From an uncultured Moraxella sp. (GTDB taxonomy: Bacteria > Pseudomonadota > Gammaproteobacteria > Pseudomonadales > Moraxellaceae), in NCBI GenBank assembly GCA_927911235.1, contig CAKMOY010000141.1:1-24060 (forward strand): 24,060 nucleotides of DNA. Direction: 5' to 3'. The notes below the pieces were generated by a model. That model was not told the DNA's origin. It saw only the letters and a list, made by a program, of their open reading frames with translations, and did not search any database. Positions within the stretch are counted from its first letter, which is position 1. Each line of letters begins with the position of its first letter. Position numbers and translations under genes: made by a program. This document shows, one piece after another, positions 1-9,607 of this stretch.

Positions 1-10
1 CAGTTTTACC

Positions 11-44
11 ACACCCACAGTACCTCCTTCTGTGGGTGTTTTTT
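11..44 (+). terminator. Rho-independent terminator of an upstream, off-window gene
   Basis: A perfect 10-bp stem pairs ACACCCACAG (11-20) with CTGTGGGTGT (30-39) around a 9-base loop and runs into a T tract (39-44). It reads on the plus strand and must end a gene lying left of the window, since no coding sequence precedes it here. It also insulates gshA from upstream transcription. Confidence 0.9.
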
Positions 45-157
45 GTGTAAAAATCACCCTGCAAACTTATTAAAACGATACTTTTTTACTAATCAACACT
101 ATTTATTTTTGCATTTAGTGTCATAATTTGCCAATTTTATAAAAATTAGGAACAACC

Positions 158-1732
158 ATGACAATTTCTGCATTTAACACCCAAAAACCAACTTGGCTTA
201 CCACAGACACATTAACAGGCATGATGCGTGGCATTGAAAAAGAAGGCTTGCGTATGCGTCCTGACGGTTTTATTGCCGACAGCTTTCACCCAACAAAACT
301 TGGCTCAAAACTCACCCACCCATTGATTACCACCGATTATGCCGAAAGCCTGCTAGAGCTGATTACCGAGCCACAGCCTAGCCCAAAACAAGCCCTTGCC
401 ATGCTCCGAGAACTGCACATCGTGGTGCAACAGTCGCTGGAAAATGACGAGTTATTTTGGCCACTCTCCATGCCGTGTATGCTGTCGGATAATGACGATG
501 ATATTAAACTTGCCGATTATGGCACGTCCAATGTTGGCAAGTTAAAAACCTTGTACCGTCATGGTTTGGGCGTGCGTTACGGTCGCCGTATGCAGACGAT
601 TGCGGGCTTGCATTATAATTTGTCGTTTGGTGATAATTTGTTTGAAAGTTGGCAAAAAGCGATTGATGATAAACAATCGTTAGCCGATTTTAAAAACGAA
701 AAATATTTGGCGCTTATTCGCAATTTTAAACGTTTAAGCAGTTTGGTGTTGTACCTATTGGGGGCAAGTCCGAGCGTATGCAAATGCTTTTTGACAGGGC
801 GAGCGCATCATTTGCAAGCGTTAAACGGTTCTAGCTATTATTTGCCGTATGCGACTTCATTGCGTATGGGAAAATTGGGTTACCAAAATAGCGTGCAGGA
901 CGATTTGGATATTCGTTACAACAGTTTGCCAGAGTATATCAAAGGCTTACGCCAAGCCATTCACACGCCAAATGCCAGTTTTAAAGCGTTGGGCGTGGAC
1001 GATAAAGACGGCAATCCAATCCAAATTAACGACCACATTTTGCAAATTGAAAACGAATATTACAGCCCAATCCGTCCAAAACAAGTCGCCAAATCAGGCG
1101 AAAATCCAAGCGATGCGTTGGCAAATCGTGGTATTGCTTACATTGAGTTTCGTGCGATTGACCTTGACCCGTACAGCGACATCGGCATTCGCTTATCAAC
1201 GGCGTGTTTTATGGAAATTTTGGCGTTGTATTGCTTAATCAACGCAAGTCCAGACTTATTGCCAGATGAAGAAGTTTTAATCAGCCAAAATCAAGAAAAA
1301 ATCGTCAATGAAGGGCGAAATCGCAATTTAATCATTCAAACCAACACAGGCGAAATGCTGTTTAGCCAATGGATTAGCCAACATTTGACAGCTATGTTAC
1401 CGCTTGCGGAATTGCTTGACAGTGTGTATGGCAACAACGATTACCGCAACGCCTTGACCTTTATGTTTGGCAAAGCCCAAAACCCAGACTTTACGCTATC
1501 GGCACAAGTGTTAAAAGACACCGAGCGTTACGGTAGTACTTGGAAATTGGGCAAGGCATTGGCGGAGCAACACGCTATTTTGTTAAAAAATCAAAGTTTA
1601 GGCTGTGAAAAAGACGAATATTATCAAAAACTTGCAGAACAATCTGTCGTTGAACAAAGCGAACTTGAACAACAAAACACGCAAAGTTTTTATGACTATA
1701 TTCAACAGTATCGCAATTTTGCCAAAGTGTAG
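158..1732 (+). CDS. gshA: Glutamate-cysteine ligase (proteobacterial GshA type)
   Basis: Catalyses the ATP-dependent joining of L-glutamate and L-cysteine to gamma-glutamylcysteine, the first and limiting step of glutathione synthesis in the cytoplasm. The 524-residue protein is intact and near the usual length for the E. coli-type enzyme (about 520). Family signatures visible are GIEKEGLRM (residues about 25-33), [12 protein letters not shown] (about 59-70), GLHYNLSF (about 150) and a [17 protein letters not shown] block near residue 330, matching conserved blocks of GshA. The ATG start has an AGGA ribosome site 8 bases upstream. It is the first gene of a tight plus-strand run with gph (8-base gap) and xerD. 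No frame break is seen, unlike many neighbours. Confidence 0.96.
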   Translation: MTISAFNTQKPTWLTTDTLTGMMRGIEKEGLRMRPDGFIADSFHPTKLGSKLTHPLITTDYAESLLELITEPQPSPKQALAMLRELHIVVQQSLENDELFWPLSMPCMLSDNDDDIKLADYGTSNVGKLKTLYRHGLGVRYGRRMQTIAGLHYNLSFGDNLFESWQKAIDDKQSLADFKNEKYLALIRNFKRLSSLVLYLLGASPSVCKCFLTGRAHHLQALNGSSYYLPYATSLRMGKLGYQNSVQDDLDIRYNSLPEYIKGLRQAIHTPNASFKALGVDDKDGNPIQINDHILQIENEYYSPIRPKQVAKSGENPSDALANRGIAYIEFRAIDLDPYSDIGIRLSTACFMEILALYCLINASPDLLPDEEVLISQNQEKIVNEGRNRNLIIQTNTGEMLFSQWISQHLTAMLPLAELLDSVYGNNDYRNALTFMFGKAQNPDFTLSAQVLKDTERYGSTWKLGKALAEQHAILLKNQSLGCEKDEYYQKLAEQSVVEQSELEQQNTQSFYDYIQQYRNFAKV

Positions 1733-1740
1733 GGAATGAG

Positions 1741-2447
1741 ATGAATAATATCAAAGCTGTATTATTTGATTTAGACGGTACGCTCATTGACACCGCCCCA
1801 GATTTTATCCGCATTATCAAGGTGATGTGTGCCAACACAATTACCCATGCCCAACAGACGAGCAAATCCGTGAGCAAGTCTCGGCAGGGGCAAGGGCAAT
1901 GGTCAAACTTATGTTTGGCGAATTGGCAAGCGTCAGCGATGATGACCCAAAACTTTTAACATATCGTCAAGAATTTTTGGACACTTATGAAGCCGATATT
2001 TGCGTGGATAGTTGTTTATTTAGCGGTTTAGATAAACTGTTGTTAAACTTAGAGAGTAACGGTATTTTGTGGGGTATTGTTACCAATAAGCCACGTTATT
2101 TGACCGAGATTTTATTGGAAAAATTAAACTTAACCGAGTGTTGTGCGGTACTTGTTTGCCCTGATGATGTCAAAAATACCAAGCCCGACCCAGAACCAAT
2201 GTTTTTGGCGGTGGATAAATTAAACGAGCGATTTAATCTTGATTTAACCGCTGAAAATTGCGTGTATGTGGGCGACCATATCCGAGATATCCAAGCAGGC
2301 AAATCGGCAAATATGCGGACGATTTTGGCAGGTTACGGCTATATTCCGCCAGAAGATAAAGGCAATTTGTACGGCTGGGGGGCGGATGTGGTGATACATT
2401 CGGTTGATGAGTTGGTGGATTATATTGCGGATTGGACAGGCATATGA
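1741..2447 (+). CDS. gph: Phosphoglycolate phosphatase-like HAD hydrolase (frame broken near 1826-1835)
   Basis: HAD-superfamily phosphatase, most likely hydrolysing 2-phosphoglycolate to glycolate. The N-terminal piece carries HAD motif [16 protein letters not shown] (catalytic Asp pair in DLDGT). The remainder, in another frame, carries motif II (WGIVTNKPR), the motif III Lys in [15 protein letters not shown] and motif IV ([17 protein letters not shown]). The join falls at the gatgtgtgcc stretch, where one base has been lost or two gained; restoring frame gives about 235 residues, the normal Gph size. This break lies in a TG repeat, not a mononucleotide run, so it differs slightly from the others in the window. 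The ATG follows AGGGAATGAG directly after gshA, suggesting cotranscription. The exact substrate is inferred from family resemblance. Confidence 0.88.
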
Positions 2448-2517
2448 TAACTTTTTTGACAGGCGATATTTTTGCTGTCAATTTGAATTTTTAACCAATT
2501 TAACCAAAAAACTTAAA

Positions 2518-3462
2518 ATGTCCCAAACTAAAGCCAATCAACCACGCACCGCCAACGCCCTATATATCGCCGATGAGCCGATATATATCAGCCAGTTTCG
2601 CCAAGATTTGCTCGCTCGTGGGCTATCCACCCAAACTCGCAATGCCTATATCAAAGACTTGATTCTCTGCGAAAAAACCAACCCAAAAGCTATCACCCAA
2701 TGGCAAGCCAATGATGTGTTGCATTGCCTTACCACCCTACACCAAGACGGCAAATCCGCTCGCAGTCAAGCTCGTGCCTTGTCCGCTTTAAAACAGTTTT
2801 ATCTGTGGCAAATCAACAGCAACCAACGCACCGAAAACCCTTGCGAACATATCAAAACCCCAAAAATCGGTCAAAGCCTACCCAAAGATTTATCCGAACA
2901 GGACGTGGACGCACTACTCGCCAGTCCAGACACCGCCACGCCTTTGGGTGTGCGTGATAAAGCCATGCTTGAAGTGCTGTATGCGTGCGGTTTGCGAGTG
3001 TCGGAGTTGGTGCATTTGTCGTTAGGTGAAGTGAATTTGAACGCAGGTTGGCTACAGATTATGGGAAAAGGCGACAAAATTCGGCTTGTGCCATTGGGCG
3101 AAGTGGCGATTGATGTGCTAAATGACTACTTAAAACACGCTCGTCCGCTATTATTGTTAATGAAAAACGGCAAACAAAGCCAATGCCAAGCGGTCTTTTT
3201 GACAAAACAAGGCGGTTATATGACACGCCAAAATTTTTGGTACACCATCAAACATTATGCCAAACAAGCAGGCATTGACAAAGCCATCTCACCGCACACG
3301 CTTCGCCACGCCTTTGCCACCCATTTGCTTAATCATGGGGCGGATTTACGCAGTGTGCAGATGTTGCTTGGACATAGCAACCTATCCACCACCCAAATTT
3401 ATACCCATGTGGCGACCGCTCGGTTGCAACAACTGCACCAAGACCATCACCCAAGGGCTTGA
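2518..3462 (+). CDS. xerD: Site-specific tyrosine recombinase XerD
   Basis: With XerC it resolves chromosome dimers at dif during cell division, under FtsK control. The 314-residue protein has the N-terminal SAM-like DNA-binding domain (about 20-105) and the C-terminal catalytic domain. Active-site residues visible from the chosen start are R160 (ACGLRVSEL), K184 (GKGDKIRLVPL), H260 and R263 (HTLRHAFATHLLNHG), H286 (LLGHSNLS) and nucleophile Y295 (TQIYTHVA). The C-terminal RLQQLHQDHHPRA closely matches the XerD tail, which separates it from XerC. The ATG at 2518 is preferred to the in-frame upstream start at 2404, which would overlap gph; its ribosome site is weak. It converges on lolB with only a 20-base gap and no clear terminator. 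Confidence 0.95.
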   Translation: MSQTKANQPRTANALYIADEPIYISQFRQDLLARGLSTQTRNAYIKDLILCEKTNPKAITQWQANDVLHCLTTLHQDGKSARSQARALSALKQFYLWQINSNQRTENPCEHIKTPKIGQSLPKDLSEQDVDALLASPDTATPLGVRDKAMLEVLYACGLRVSELVHLSLGEVNLNAGWLQIMGKGDKIRLVPLGEVAIDVLNDYLKHARPLLLLMKNGKQSQCQAVFLTKQGGYMTRQNFWYTIKHYAKQAGIDKAISPHTLRHAFATHLLNHGADLRSVQMLLGHSNLSTTQIYTHVATARLQQLHQDHHPRA

Positions 3463-3482
3463 TTTTAATGCCAATTTCAAAT

Positions 3483-4096
3483 TTATTGCAAATGATTAAT
3501 GGTTAAAACCACTTTATAACCATCAGGGTGAGCAATGTTAATGCGTTGCGGTAACGTACCATCTTTATAAGTAAAAGTCGCCGTCCAGTCACCATTTACC
3601 GCCGTTGTCAAACGGTTGTTATCATCTTTGGCAATTTGGCTATCGCTTGGAGCGGTGTCGCCCATTATCCAATACGGCAACTGCGAAATAGGGGCTTGCC
3701 AACCTGTCGCTTTCAACAACAATTCTTCAGGATTGTCCGCCGTCATCTCGCCTTTGGCACTGGTGAGTGTGGCGGTTTGGCCGTTGTAGTTGATATTGGT
3801 CTGTCCTGCGTTTAACGCCCCAGACAGCTCAATGCCAAAATTATTGCCCTTTTGCGACCACACATAAAACGCACTGCCCGTTTGCTGTGGCGTGGTAAGT
3901 CCGATTTTGCCATTGATGTTAAAATCTTTTGGCAAGGTGGCAACCGTTGCGACAGTAGCTTCGGCTTGTTTTGGTTGGGTTAATACCGTTGTGGTGGTGG
4001 TTTGGCTTGTGGTTTTGGTGGATTGACAAGCGGTTAATGCCAAAACGCTTGTGCCAATGACAGCGATATTTTTTAAAAAAATTTTACAGATAACAT
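3483..4096 (-). CDS. lolB: Outer-membrane lipoprotein receptor LolB (start region probably frame broken)
   Basis: LolB accepts lipoproteins from periplasmic LolA and inserts them in the outer membrane; it is itself an outer-membrane lipoprotein. A hydrophobic signal ends in a lipobox (LALTAC) followed by a Thr-rich linker and a LolB-type body with FNINGKIGL, GSAFYVWSQKG and WIMGDTAPS. As written, the open frame starts only at a TTG (4103) that touches the AAGGA ribosome site. An ATG at 4094-4096 has ideal spacing from that site but is out of frame by one base. Restoring one A to the A7 run at 4075-4081 (T7 in the gene) joins ATG-LeuSerValLys to the signal and gives 204 residues. I prefer this ATG by inference. 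The gene follows the TPR gene with the ribosome site next to its stop. Confidence 0.85.
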
Positions 4097-4111
4097 TTAA
4101 CAATCCTTAAC

Positions 4112-5831
4112 TTAAGATGTTGGATAATTTAATTCAGTTTCTAAAATTTGGCTAATTCTACTTTGCTCTTGAGTATTGCCAAGATTTTTATACGCTTGTT
4201 CCAACAAAAGTCCGCTAATCACATCAGGCAAAATATCAAAATTATCCGACAACAACATCACCACCCGCCCATTATCACCCAAATGCAAGGATTGTTGAGC
4301 CAAGATTTGGCGAGCCTTTAGCCCCACTTGGGTATCATTGATAAAGGGCATGAGCAAGTTTTCCACTTCGTCCGCATTTTGTTTTTGATTTACCAAAGTT
4401 TGGGCGTATTCTAGTTGATATTCAATATTATTGGGGGCTACACGGCGTAATTGGGTCAATAATGCCAAGCGTTTTTGTTGAAATTCAGGCGAATTGTCAG
4501 GCAAAATCAACACTTTGGCAAACAAAATATCAGTATTATCAGGCAGTTGTTTTTGGGCGGTATCCAGCAGGGCAATGGCTTTATCACGCTGATTGTTTTT
4601 GTTTAAAATGGTCGCTTCCATGATGTAGCTTTGCGGTACAAACTCGTCAAATTGCTCACGCAATCGTTGCACGCTCACAATCGCATCGGCAAACCGCTCT
4701 TGACTGGTTAAAAGGTTCACTTGATTTTGGCGAGCGGTCATCACAAGGTCAGGTTGCATCACCTTGCCATAATACTCAATCGCTTCGTTAAAATGTTGCT
4801 GACGTTCGGCACTAATCGCCAAATAATAATAGGCTTGGTCTTTATAATTGGGGTTTTTGGTTAAAGCAAGCAACAACATATCCGCTTCGTGATGACGCTG
4901 ATTGTCCACGCCGACCAGCCCTGCTAACAACTTAATCTCATCATCTGCCAAAAATTGTTCGTTATTTTTGGCATTTAACACTTGCCAAACTTGGTCGGTT
5001 TTGCCTTGATTAATCAGATAACGGGTTTGGTATAAAACAGATTTTTGTTATCAGGCAAGGTTTTGCGAGCCTTTTCAATAAAAGCCAACACATTTTTGGG
5101 CTCGTCAATACTTTGCAAAATGTCTGCTTTTAAGGTCAAAAATGCCGAATTTTTGGGCTGTTTTTTAACGCCTTGTCAATTTCTTTTAACGCCTGTTTGC
5201 CTTGCTCAAACTGCAACAACAAACCTGCCTTCATCACCAACAAAGACATGTTGTCTTTGGTGTCCATATTTTGCAAAATGTTTAACAACTCGGCTTGGTC
5301 GTTGCTGTTGGTCGGATAAATGCCCACTAAAATCTGGCTTAAATCGGCATCAGGGTCATATTGCAAAATTTGGCTCAACTTTTCGCCTGCCACATGATAA
5401 TCGTGGGCTTTTAACGCCAAATGCGTTACATAAAACAACGCAGGCATATGCTCTGGGTTATTTTGTTGCCAATAATTGGCAAAAATAAGCGATTGTTCTG
5501 GTGTTTCATGTTGCAAAGATAGGCTTAAAGCACGCTCAAACACAGGGGCTGTGTGGTCTTTTTCGGCTTCTTTTTTGTACAAATTTAACGCCGTTGGTAT
5601 ATCTTGCCTATCTGCCGAAAATTCTGCCATCATCACCACCATCAAACTGGGCTGACGCTCGGCAGTGCTTATATTGACAGCGTTGTCAAAGGTAGTAGAA
5701 GCCGATTTTAAAGGAATGGCGTGGCTGGCAAGTGGATAAAATGCCAATGCACACAGCCCCGACCGACCGACCACGCACCAGCGTGATATCGTAGCAAAAG
5801 GCAAATAGTCGGTCAAAAAGCGGGTTGGCAT
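4112..5831 (-). CDS. TPR-repeat protein, probably exported (two frame breaks)
   Basis: Two large pieces in different frames read as one protein of about 573 residues if one base is restored to the run at 5150-5154 and one to the run at 5034-5037. The N-terminus has a basic stretch, then a hydrophobic segment ending LASHA, consistent with a cleaved signal peptide. The body is a series of degenerate 34-residue helical pairs typical of tetratricopeptide repeats, for example AYYYLAISAERQQHFNEAIEYY and NTDILFAKVLI. TPR proteins mediate protein contacts; its partner is unknown. A TPR protein between hemA and lolB, as here, is an arrangement I associate with Acinetobacter relatives, and a role in envelope assembly beside LolB is conceivable but unproven. 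A short (GGTC)3 run lies in the signal region. Confidence 0.82.
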
Positions 5832-5896
5832 GACATTTCAACAATTTAAAAACTAAAAAATTGTAACAGAATTTTTCTTTGTATAAATAACCGTCT

Positions 5897-5902
5897 ATTA
5901 TA
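5897..5902 (-). promoter_or_regulatory. Possible -10 box for the TPR-lolB operon
   Basis: TATAAT on the minus strand about 66 bases upstream of the TPR gene start. The -35 region 17 bases further upstream is poor (TATTTT). The assignment rests on the -10 match and position alone. The rest of the 282-base divergent region between this gene and hemA is AT-rich and shows nothing else beyond the hemA -10 site. Confidence 0.35.
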
Positions 5903-6007
5903 ACGAGGTTTTTGGCTAAAAAATATATTTAAACTGTTAATTTTTTATTGCCAAAGGCTTGAAATCATTTAAAACGGTGGCATAACTAGCCTTTCATCGC
6001 CAAAAAA

Positions 6008-6016
6008 TGCTATAAT
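6008..6016 (+). promoter_or_regulatory. Extended -10 promoter for hemA
   Basis: TGCTATAAT, a perfect extended -10 element (TGN-TATAAT), lies about 98 bases before the hemA ATG. The expected -35 position has no good match, which is usual for extended -10 promoters. It implies a leader of about 90 bases. Confidence 0.5.
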
Positions 6017-6113
6017 ACACCTTTTTTATGGCAATTTTTGACACACATTCAAGTCGTTATCACTTTGACAATCTTTGATAACATCGCACGTTTTCTCATT
6101 GGGCTTTTTGTTT

Positions 6114-7395
6114 ATGCAACTTTTGGTTCTCGGTCTTAATCACAAAACAGCACCTGTTGCCATGCGTGAGCGATTGGCATTTGGGGCGACCGACTTGCCA
6201 ATGGCATTACAATCGTTAAAAACCCTGTGCGAAGGGGCAGTCATCGTGTCCACTTGTAACCGCACCGAGCTGTATATTTTGGCATTTGAACAAGAGTCTC
6301 TCAAAAATTTAAGCGAGCGATTGATTGCGTGGTTGGCAGATTTTAAAAATTTATCTGCCAATCAAGTTGCCGAACATTTGTACATTTATGAAATAATCTT
6401 GCTTTGACCCACTGGGTGCGTGTGGCTTCTGGACTGGATTCCATGATTTTGGGCGAACCGCAAATTTTGGGACAAATCAAACAAGCGGTAGAGCTTGCCA
6501 AACAACAAAACAACATTCCCAAAAAATTAAGCTGGATAATTCAACAGGTTTTTGCCACCGCAAAACTGGTAAGAAACGAAACAAAAGTCGGCTCACAAGC
6601 AGTGTCTTTGGGTTTTGCTGCCGCCAAAACTGGTTACTCAAATTTTTTAACAAACCACAAAATAACACGCTGTTGGTCGTTGCCGCAGGCGAGATGAATC
6701 GCCTTGTGGCGACCAATTTGGCGGGGTTAGGCATTAGCCGTGTCATCATCTGTAACCGTAGCCTTGAGCGAGCCAACATTTTGGCAAACGAATTGGCAAC
6801 GCACGGACGCACCATTGATGTGGTTAGCTTAGACCAGCTTGCCAATGTGTTGCCACAGGCGGATATTATCACCAGTTGTAGCGGTAGTTTGCACGCTTTG
6901 ATTGACAAAAATATGGTCAAACACGCCCTAAAAATCCGCCGTCATCAACCCATGCTGATGATAGATTTGGCAGTGCCACGAGATATTGAGCCAAGTGTGG
7001 GCGATTTGGACGATGTGTATCTGTACTCCATTGACGATTTACAGCACGTCATCGCAGGCAACCTAGAACAACGTAGACAAGCCGCCGTAGAAGCCGAACT
7101 GCTCGTCAGCCAGCAAGTCGTCAATATTGAACGCAAAATGATTGAAAAAAGTGTCGGACAACACATCGGAGTCTACCGAGAACAAGCCCACGCCCACGCC
7201 AACGAGCTACTACAGCACGCCTTGCACCGTATCGCCACAGGCGACAATGCCGAGCAAGTGGTGATTGAATTGACCCACAAACTCACCCAAACACTCACCC
7301 ACGCACCGAGCAAAATGCTAAGAGCGGTTGCAAGCGAAGAGTCTGCCGAAACTGCCCATTTTATCAGCGAACAATTGACACAAGCGTTTCGTTAA
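6114..7395 (+). CDS. hemA: Glutamyl-tRNA reductase (three frame breaks)
   Basis: Reduces glutamyl-tRNA(Glu) with NADPH to glutamate-1-semialdehyde, the first committed step of tetrapyrrole synthesis by the C5 route. Three pieces in successive frames align to one HemA of about 426 residues. The first holds the start (MQLLVLGLNHKTAPVAMRE) and the catalytic Cys in VSTCNRTELY. The second holds VASGLDSMILGEPQILGQIKQAV. The third holds the nucleotide-binding segment VVAAGEMNRLVATNL, ICNRSLERA and the C-terminal dimerisation helix. Breaks are explained by a lost A at 6391-6393 (giving YENNLALTHW) and one extra base each in the A4 run at 6626-6629 and T6 run at 6643-6648 (giving AAKLVTQIF). ATG 6114 is chosen over an upstream in-frame ATG at 6075 because family proteins begin at this point. 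Confidence 0.92.
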
Positions 7396-7425
7396 AGAAT
7401 TTAGCAAAAAAATAAAAAATATTGA

Positions 7426-7454
7426 CAAAAAATAAGGCTTATCAAAGCCCTTAT
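7426..7454 (-). terminator. Terminator downstream of clpX
   Basis: Read on the minus strand, ATAAGGGCTT, a TGAT loop and AAGCCTTAT form a stem with one bulged G, followed immediately by six T residues (plus-strand A run 7426-7431). It lies 22 bases past the clpX stop, in the gap where hemA and clpX converge. There is no T tract on the other side, so it serves clpX. Confidence 0.75.
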
Positions 7455-7475
7455 CTGATGTACAGTCATCAAAAA

Positions 7476-8756
7476 CTAGCTTACCTTTGGTAATTCATTG
7501 TTTTCAATCACATTTTTATCAACTGTTACCGTTTTTTGCCCTGCCATAGATGGCAATTCATACATGGTATCTAATAGGGCGTTTTCAATGATAGAGCGTA
7601 AACCCCTTGCCCCAGTTTTGCGTTTTAACGCTTGTTGGGCGATGGCGGTCAAGGCATCTTGGGTAAATTCAAGTTTTGCTTCTTCCATGTTAAATAAATA
7701 TTCGTATTGTTTGGTTAAAGCATTTTTTGGTTCGGTTAAAATTTGGATTAACGCTTCTTCATCAAGCTCTTCTAGCGTTGCAATCACTGGCAAACGCCCG
7801 ATAAGTTCTGGAATTAAGCCAAATTTAATCAAATCTTCAGGTTCAACTTGTTTAAATAATTCACCGATTTTTTTATCGTTGTCTTTGGATTTGACATCGG
7901 CATTAAAACCAATACCTGTTTTTTCGGTACGTTGCTGAATGACTTTGTCAAGCCCAGCAAACGCACCGCCACAAATCACCAAAATATTGCTGGTATCAAC
8001 TTGAATGGTTTCTTGGGTTGGGTGTTTGCGTCCGCCTTGTGGTGGTACGTTGGCGACTGTGCCTTCAATCAGTTTTAACAAGGCTTGTTGCACGCCTTCG
8101 CCTGACACATCACGAGTAATAGACACATTTTCACCTTTACGGCTAATTTTGTCAATTTCATCAATATAAATAATGCCTTTTTCGGCTTTTTTGATGTCGT
8201 AATTGCAAGACTGTAGCAGTTTTAGCACAATATTTTCAACGTCTTCACCGACATAGCCTGCTTCGGTCAAGGTGGTCGCATCGGCAATCGCAAACGGCAC
8301 ATCAATCAAACGAGCCAAAGTTTGGGCAAGCAAAGTTTTACCAGAACCAGTCGGTCCAATCAACAAAATATTACTTTTTGACAATTCAACTTTGTCTTTG
8401 TTGGCGTTTAATTGAATAAATGGCTCTTCTTTGAGTTTTGAGTCCACTTTTAGGCGTTTGTAATGGTTATACACCGCAACGGCAAGGGTTTTTTTGGCAC
8501 GGTCTTGACCGATGACATACTCATCAAGGTGTTCACGGATTTTTTTGGGAGTTGGCAGTTCACGATTTGCCCAGCTTTCTTCGGTCGCTTCGTCTGTTTC
8601 ACCGCCGACACTTTCGTCTGTGTCATCAATCATCAAATCTTCGCACAGCTCAATACACTCATTACAAATATTGGCATCTGTGCCTGCGATGATTTTTTTG
8701 ACTTCATGTTGGGCTTTGCCACAAAAGGAGCAATGCGGTTCAATCTCTTTTTTCAT
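7476..8756 (-). CDS. clpX: ATP-dependent Clp protease ATP-binding subunit ClpX
   Basis: AAA+ unfoldase that feeds tagged proteins into the ClpP chamber. The intact 426-residue protein has the N-terminal zinc-binding domain (C9, C12, C31, C34), a Walker A motif GPTGSGKT (134-141), the pore loop GYVGED (about 168), Walker B IIYIDEID with D199/E200, the RKH loop in GGRKHPT, an IGF-type ClpP-docking segment (KTGIGFNAD) and the sensor 2 GARGLR. Length and domain order are normal. It lies 71 bases after clpP in the rdgB-tig-clpP-clpX series; a TTGACA-like site in that gap is too weak to call a promoter. Its terminator is at 7426-7454. Confidence 0.98.
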   Translation of the reverse strand: MKKEIEPHCSFCGKAQHEVKKIIAGTDANICNECIELCEDLMIDDTDESVGGETDEATEESWANRELPTPKKIREHLDEYVIGQDRAKKTLAVAVYNHYKRLKVDSKLKEEPFIQLNANKDKVELSKSNILLIGPTGSGKTLLAQTLARLIDVPFAIADATTLTEAGYVGEDVENIVLKLLQSCNYDIKKAEKGIIYIDEIDKISRKGENVSITRDVSGEGVQQALLKLIEGTVANVPPQGGRKHPTQETIQVDTSNILVICGGAFAGLDKVIQQRTEKTGIGFNADVKSKDNDKKIGELFKQVEPEDLIKFGLIPELIGRLPVIATLEELDEEALIQILTEPKNALTKQYEYLFNMEEAKLEFTQDALTAIAQQALKRKTGARGLRSIIENALLDTMYELPSMAGQKTVTVDKNVIENNELPKVS

Positions 8757-8827
8757 GGGATACTTCTAAGGTTTTGGTTAATTTTTTGTCAAAATACGGT
8801 TAATTGTTTAAATCAATTTATTTAAAA

Positions 8828-9508
8828 TTAAGCGATTTTTGGACGTTTTGACAACACTTCATCAATCAAGCCGTACTCTTTGGCTTCGTTGGCATCAAGC
8901 CAATAATCACGCTCCACATCACGAGCGATTTTTTCTAGTGGCTGACCTGTGCGTTCTGATAAAATTTTGTTTAAACGCTCACGGATTTTTAGGATTTCAC
9001 GTGCATTAATTTCAATGTCGGTGGCTTGACCTTGTGCACCGCCTGATGGTTGGTGAATCATCACACGAGAGTTTGCCAACGCATAACGTTTGCCTTTTTC
9101 ACCTGCGGCAAGCAAAAACGAACCCATGCTATACGCCCCACCCATACAAATGGTTGATACGTCAGGCTGAATAAACTGCATGGTGTCAAACACCGCCAAG
9201 CCCGCACTCACCGAACCACCCGGCGAATTGATGTATAAATGAATGTCTTTTTCTGGGTTTTCCGCTTCCAAAAATAGCAACTGAGCGACTGCCAAATTTG
9301 CCATATGGTCTTCTACCTGTCCTGTAAAAAACACCACACGCTCACGCAATAGGCGAGAGTAGATATCAAACGAACGCTCACCACGAGCCGACTGCTCAAT
9401 TACCATCGGTACAAGGGCGTTCATCGGATTGTGACTAGTTAAGCCACGAGTCAGCGTATTTTGCACTTGACTGGTCGCAAATGGTGAATCTAAAAATTGT
9501 TCTAACAT
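8828..9508 (-). CDS. clpP: ATP-dependent Clp protease proteolytic subunit ClpP
   Basis: Serine peptidase forming the double-heptamer chamber that degrades substrates unfolded by ClpX. From the chosen ATG the protein has 226 residues, with the catalytic triad visible as S127 (GGAYSMGS), H152 (VMIHQPSGG) and D201 (ERDYWLDA), and the oxyanion-loop GG at [11 protein letters not shown]. An in-frame start 24 bases upstream (9532) is rejected because AAGGA sits properly spaced before the ATG at 9508. A hairpin with a short T run lies just upstream, so clpP expression may be partly uncoupled from tig. Confidence 0.97.
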   Translation of the reverse strand: MLEQFLDSPFATSQVQNTLTRGLTSHNPMNALVPMVIEQSARGERSFDIYSRLLRERVVFFTGQVEDHMANLAVAQLLFLEAENPEKDIHLYINSPGGSVSAGLAVFDTMQFIQPDVSTICMGGAYSMGSFLLAAGEKGKRYALANSRVMIHQPSGGAQGQATDIEINAREILKIRERLNKILSERTGQPLEKIARDVERDYWLDANEAKEYGLIDEVLSKRPKIA

Positions 9509-9530
9509 ATTTTTTCCTTTTTGAATAAGC

Positions 9531-9554
9531 AAAAGCCCTTATATTTATAAGGGC
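9531..9554 (-). terminator. Hairpin between tig and clpP, possible partial terminator
   Basis: Plus-strand GCCCTTAT (9535-9542) and ATAAGGGC (9547-9554) form a perfect 8-bp stem with a 4-base loop. In the minus direction of transcription it is followed by TTTT (9534-9531). The T run is short and the hairpin ends only 22 bases before the clpP start, so it could attenuate tig transcripts or stabilise a processed clpP end. Confidence 0.55.
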
Positions 9555-9607
9555 AATGCAAATAAAAAACAATTAAAAATTTCAACAAATTTGTATTTTT
9601 TGTAAAA

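Noticed and set aside
849..1238. Open frame of 129 residues inside gshA, same strand
   Set aside because: It overlaps the intact gshA gene in another frame and its product has no recognisable features; a shadow frame.
5045..5488. Plus-strand open frame of 147 residues
   Set aside because: Antisense to the TPR gene, and its apparent length comes from codon bias on the other strand.
6477..6920. Minus-strand open frame of 147 residues
   Set aside because: Antisense to hemA, spanning the frame-break region; no ribosome site or domain.
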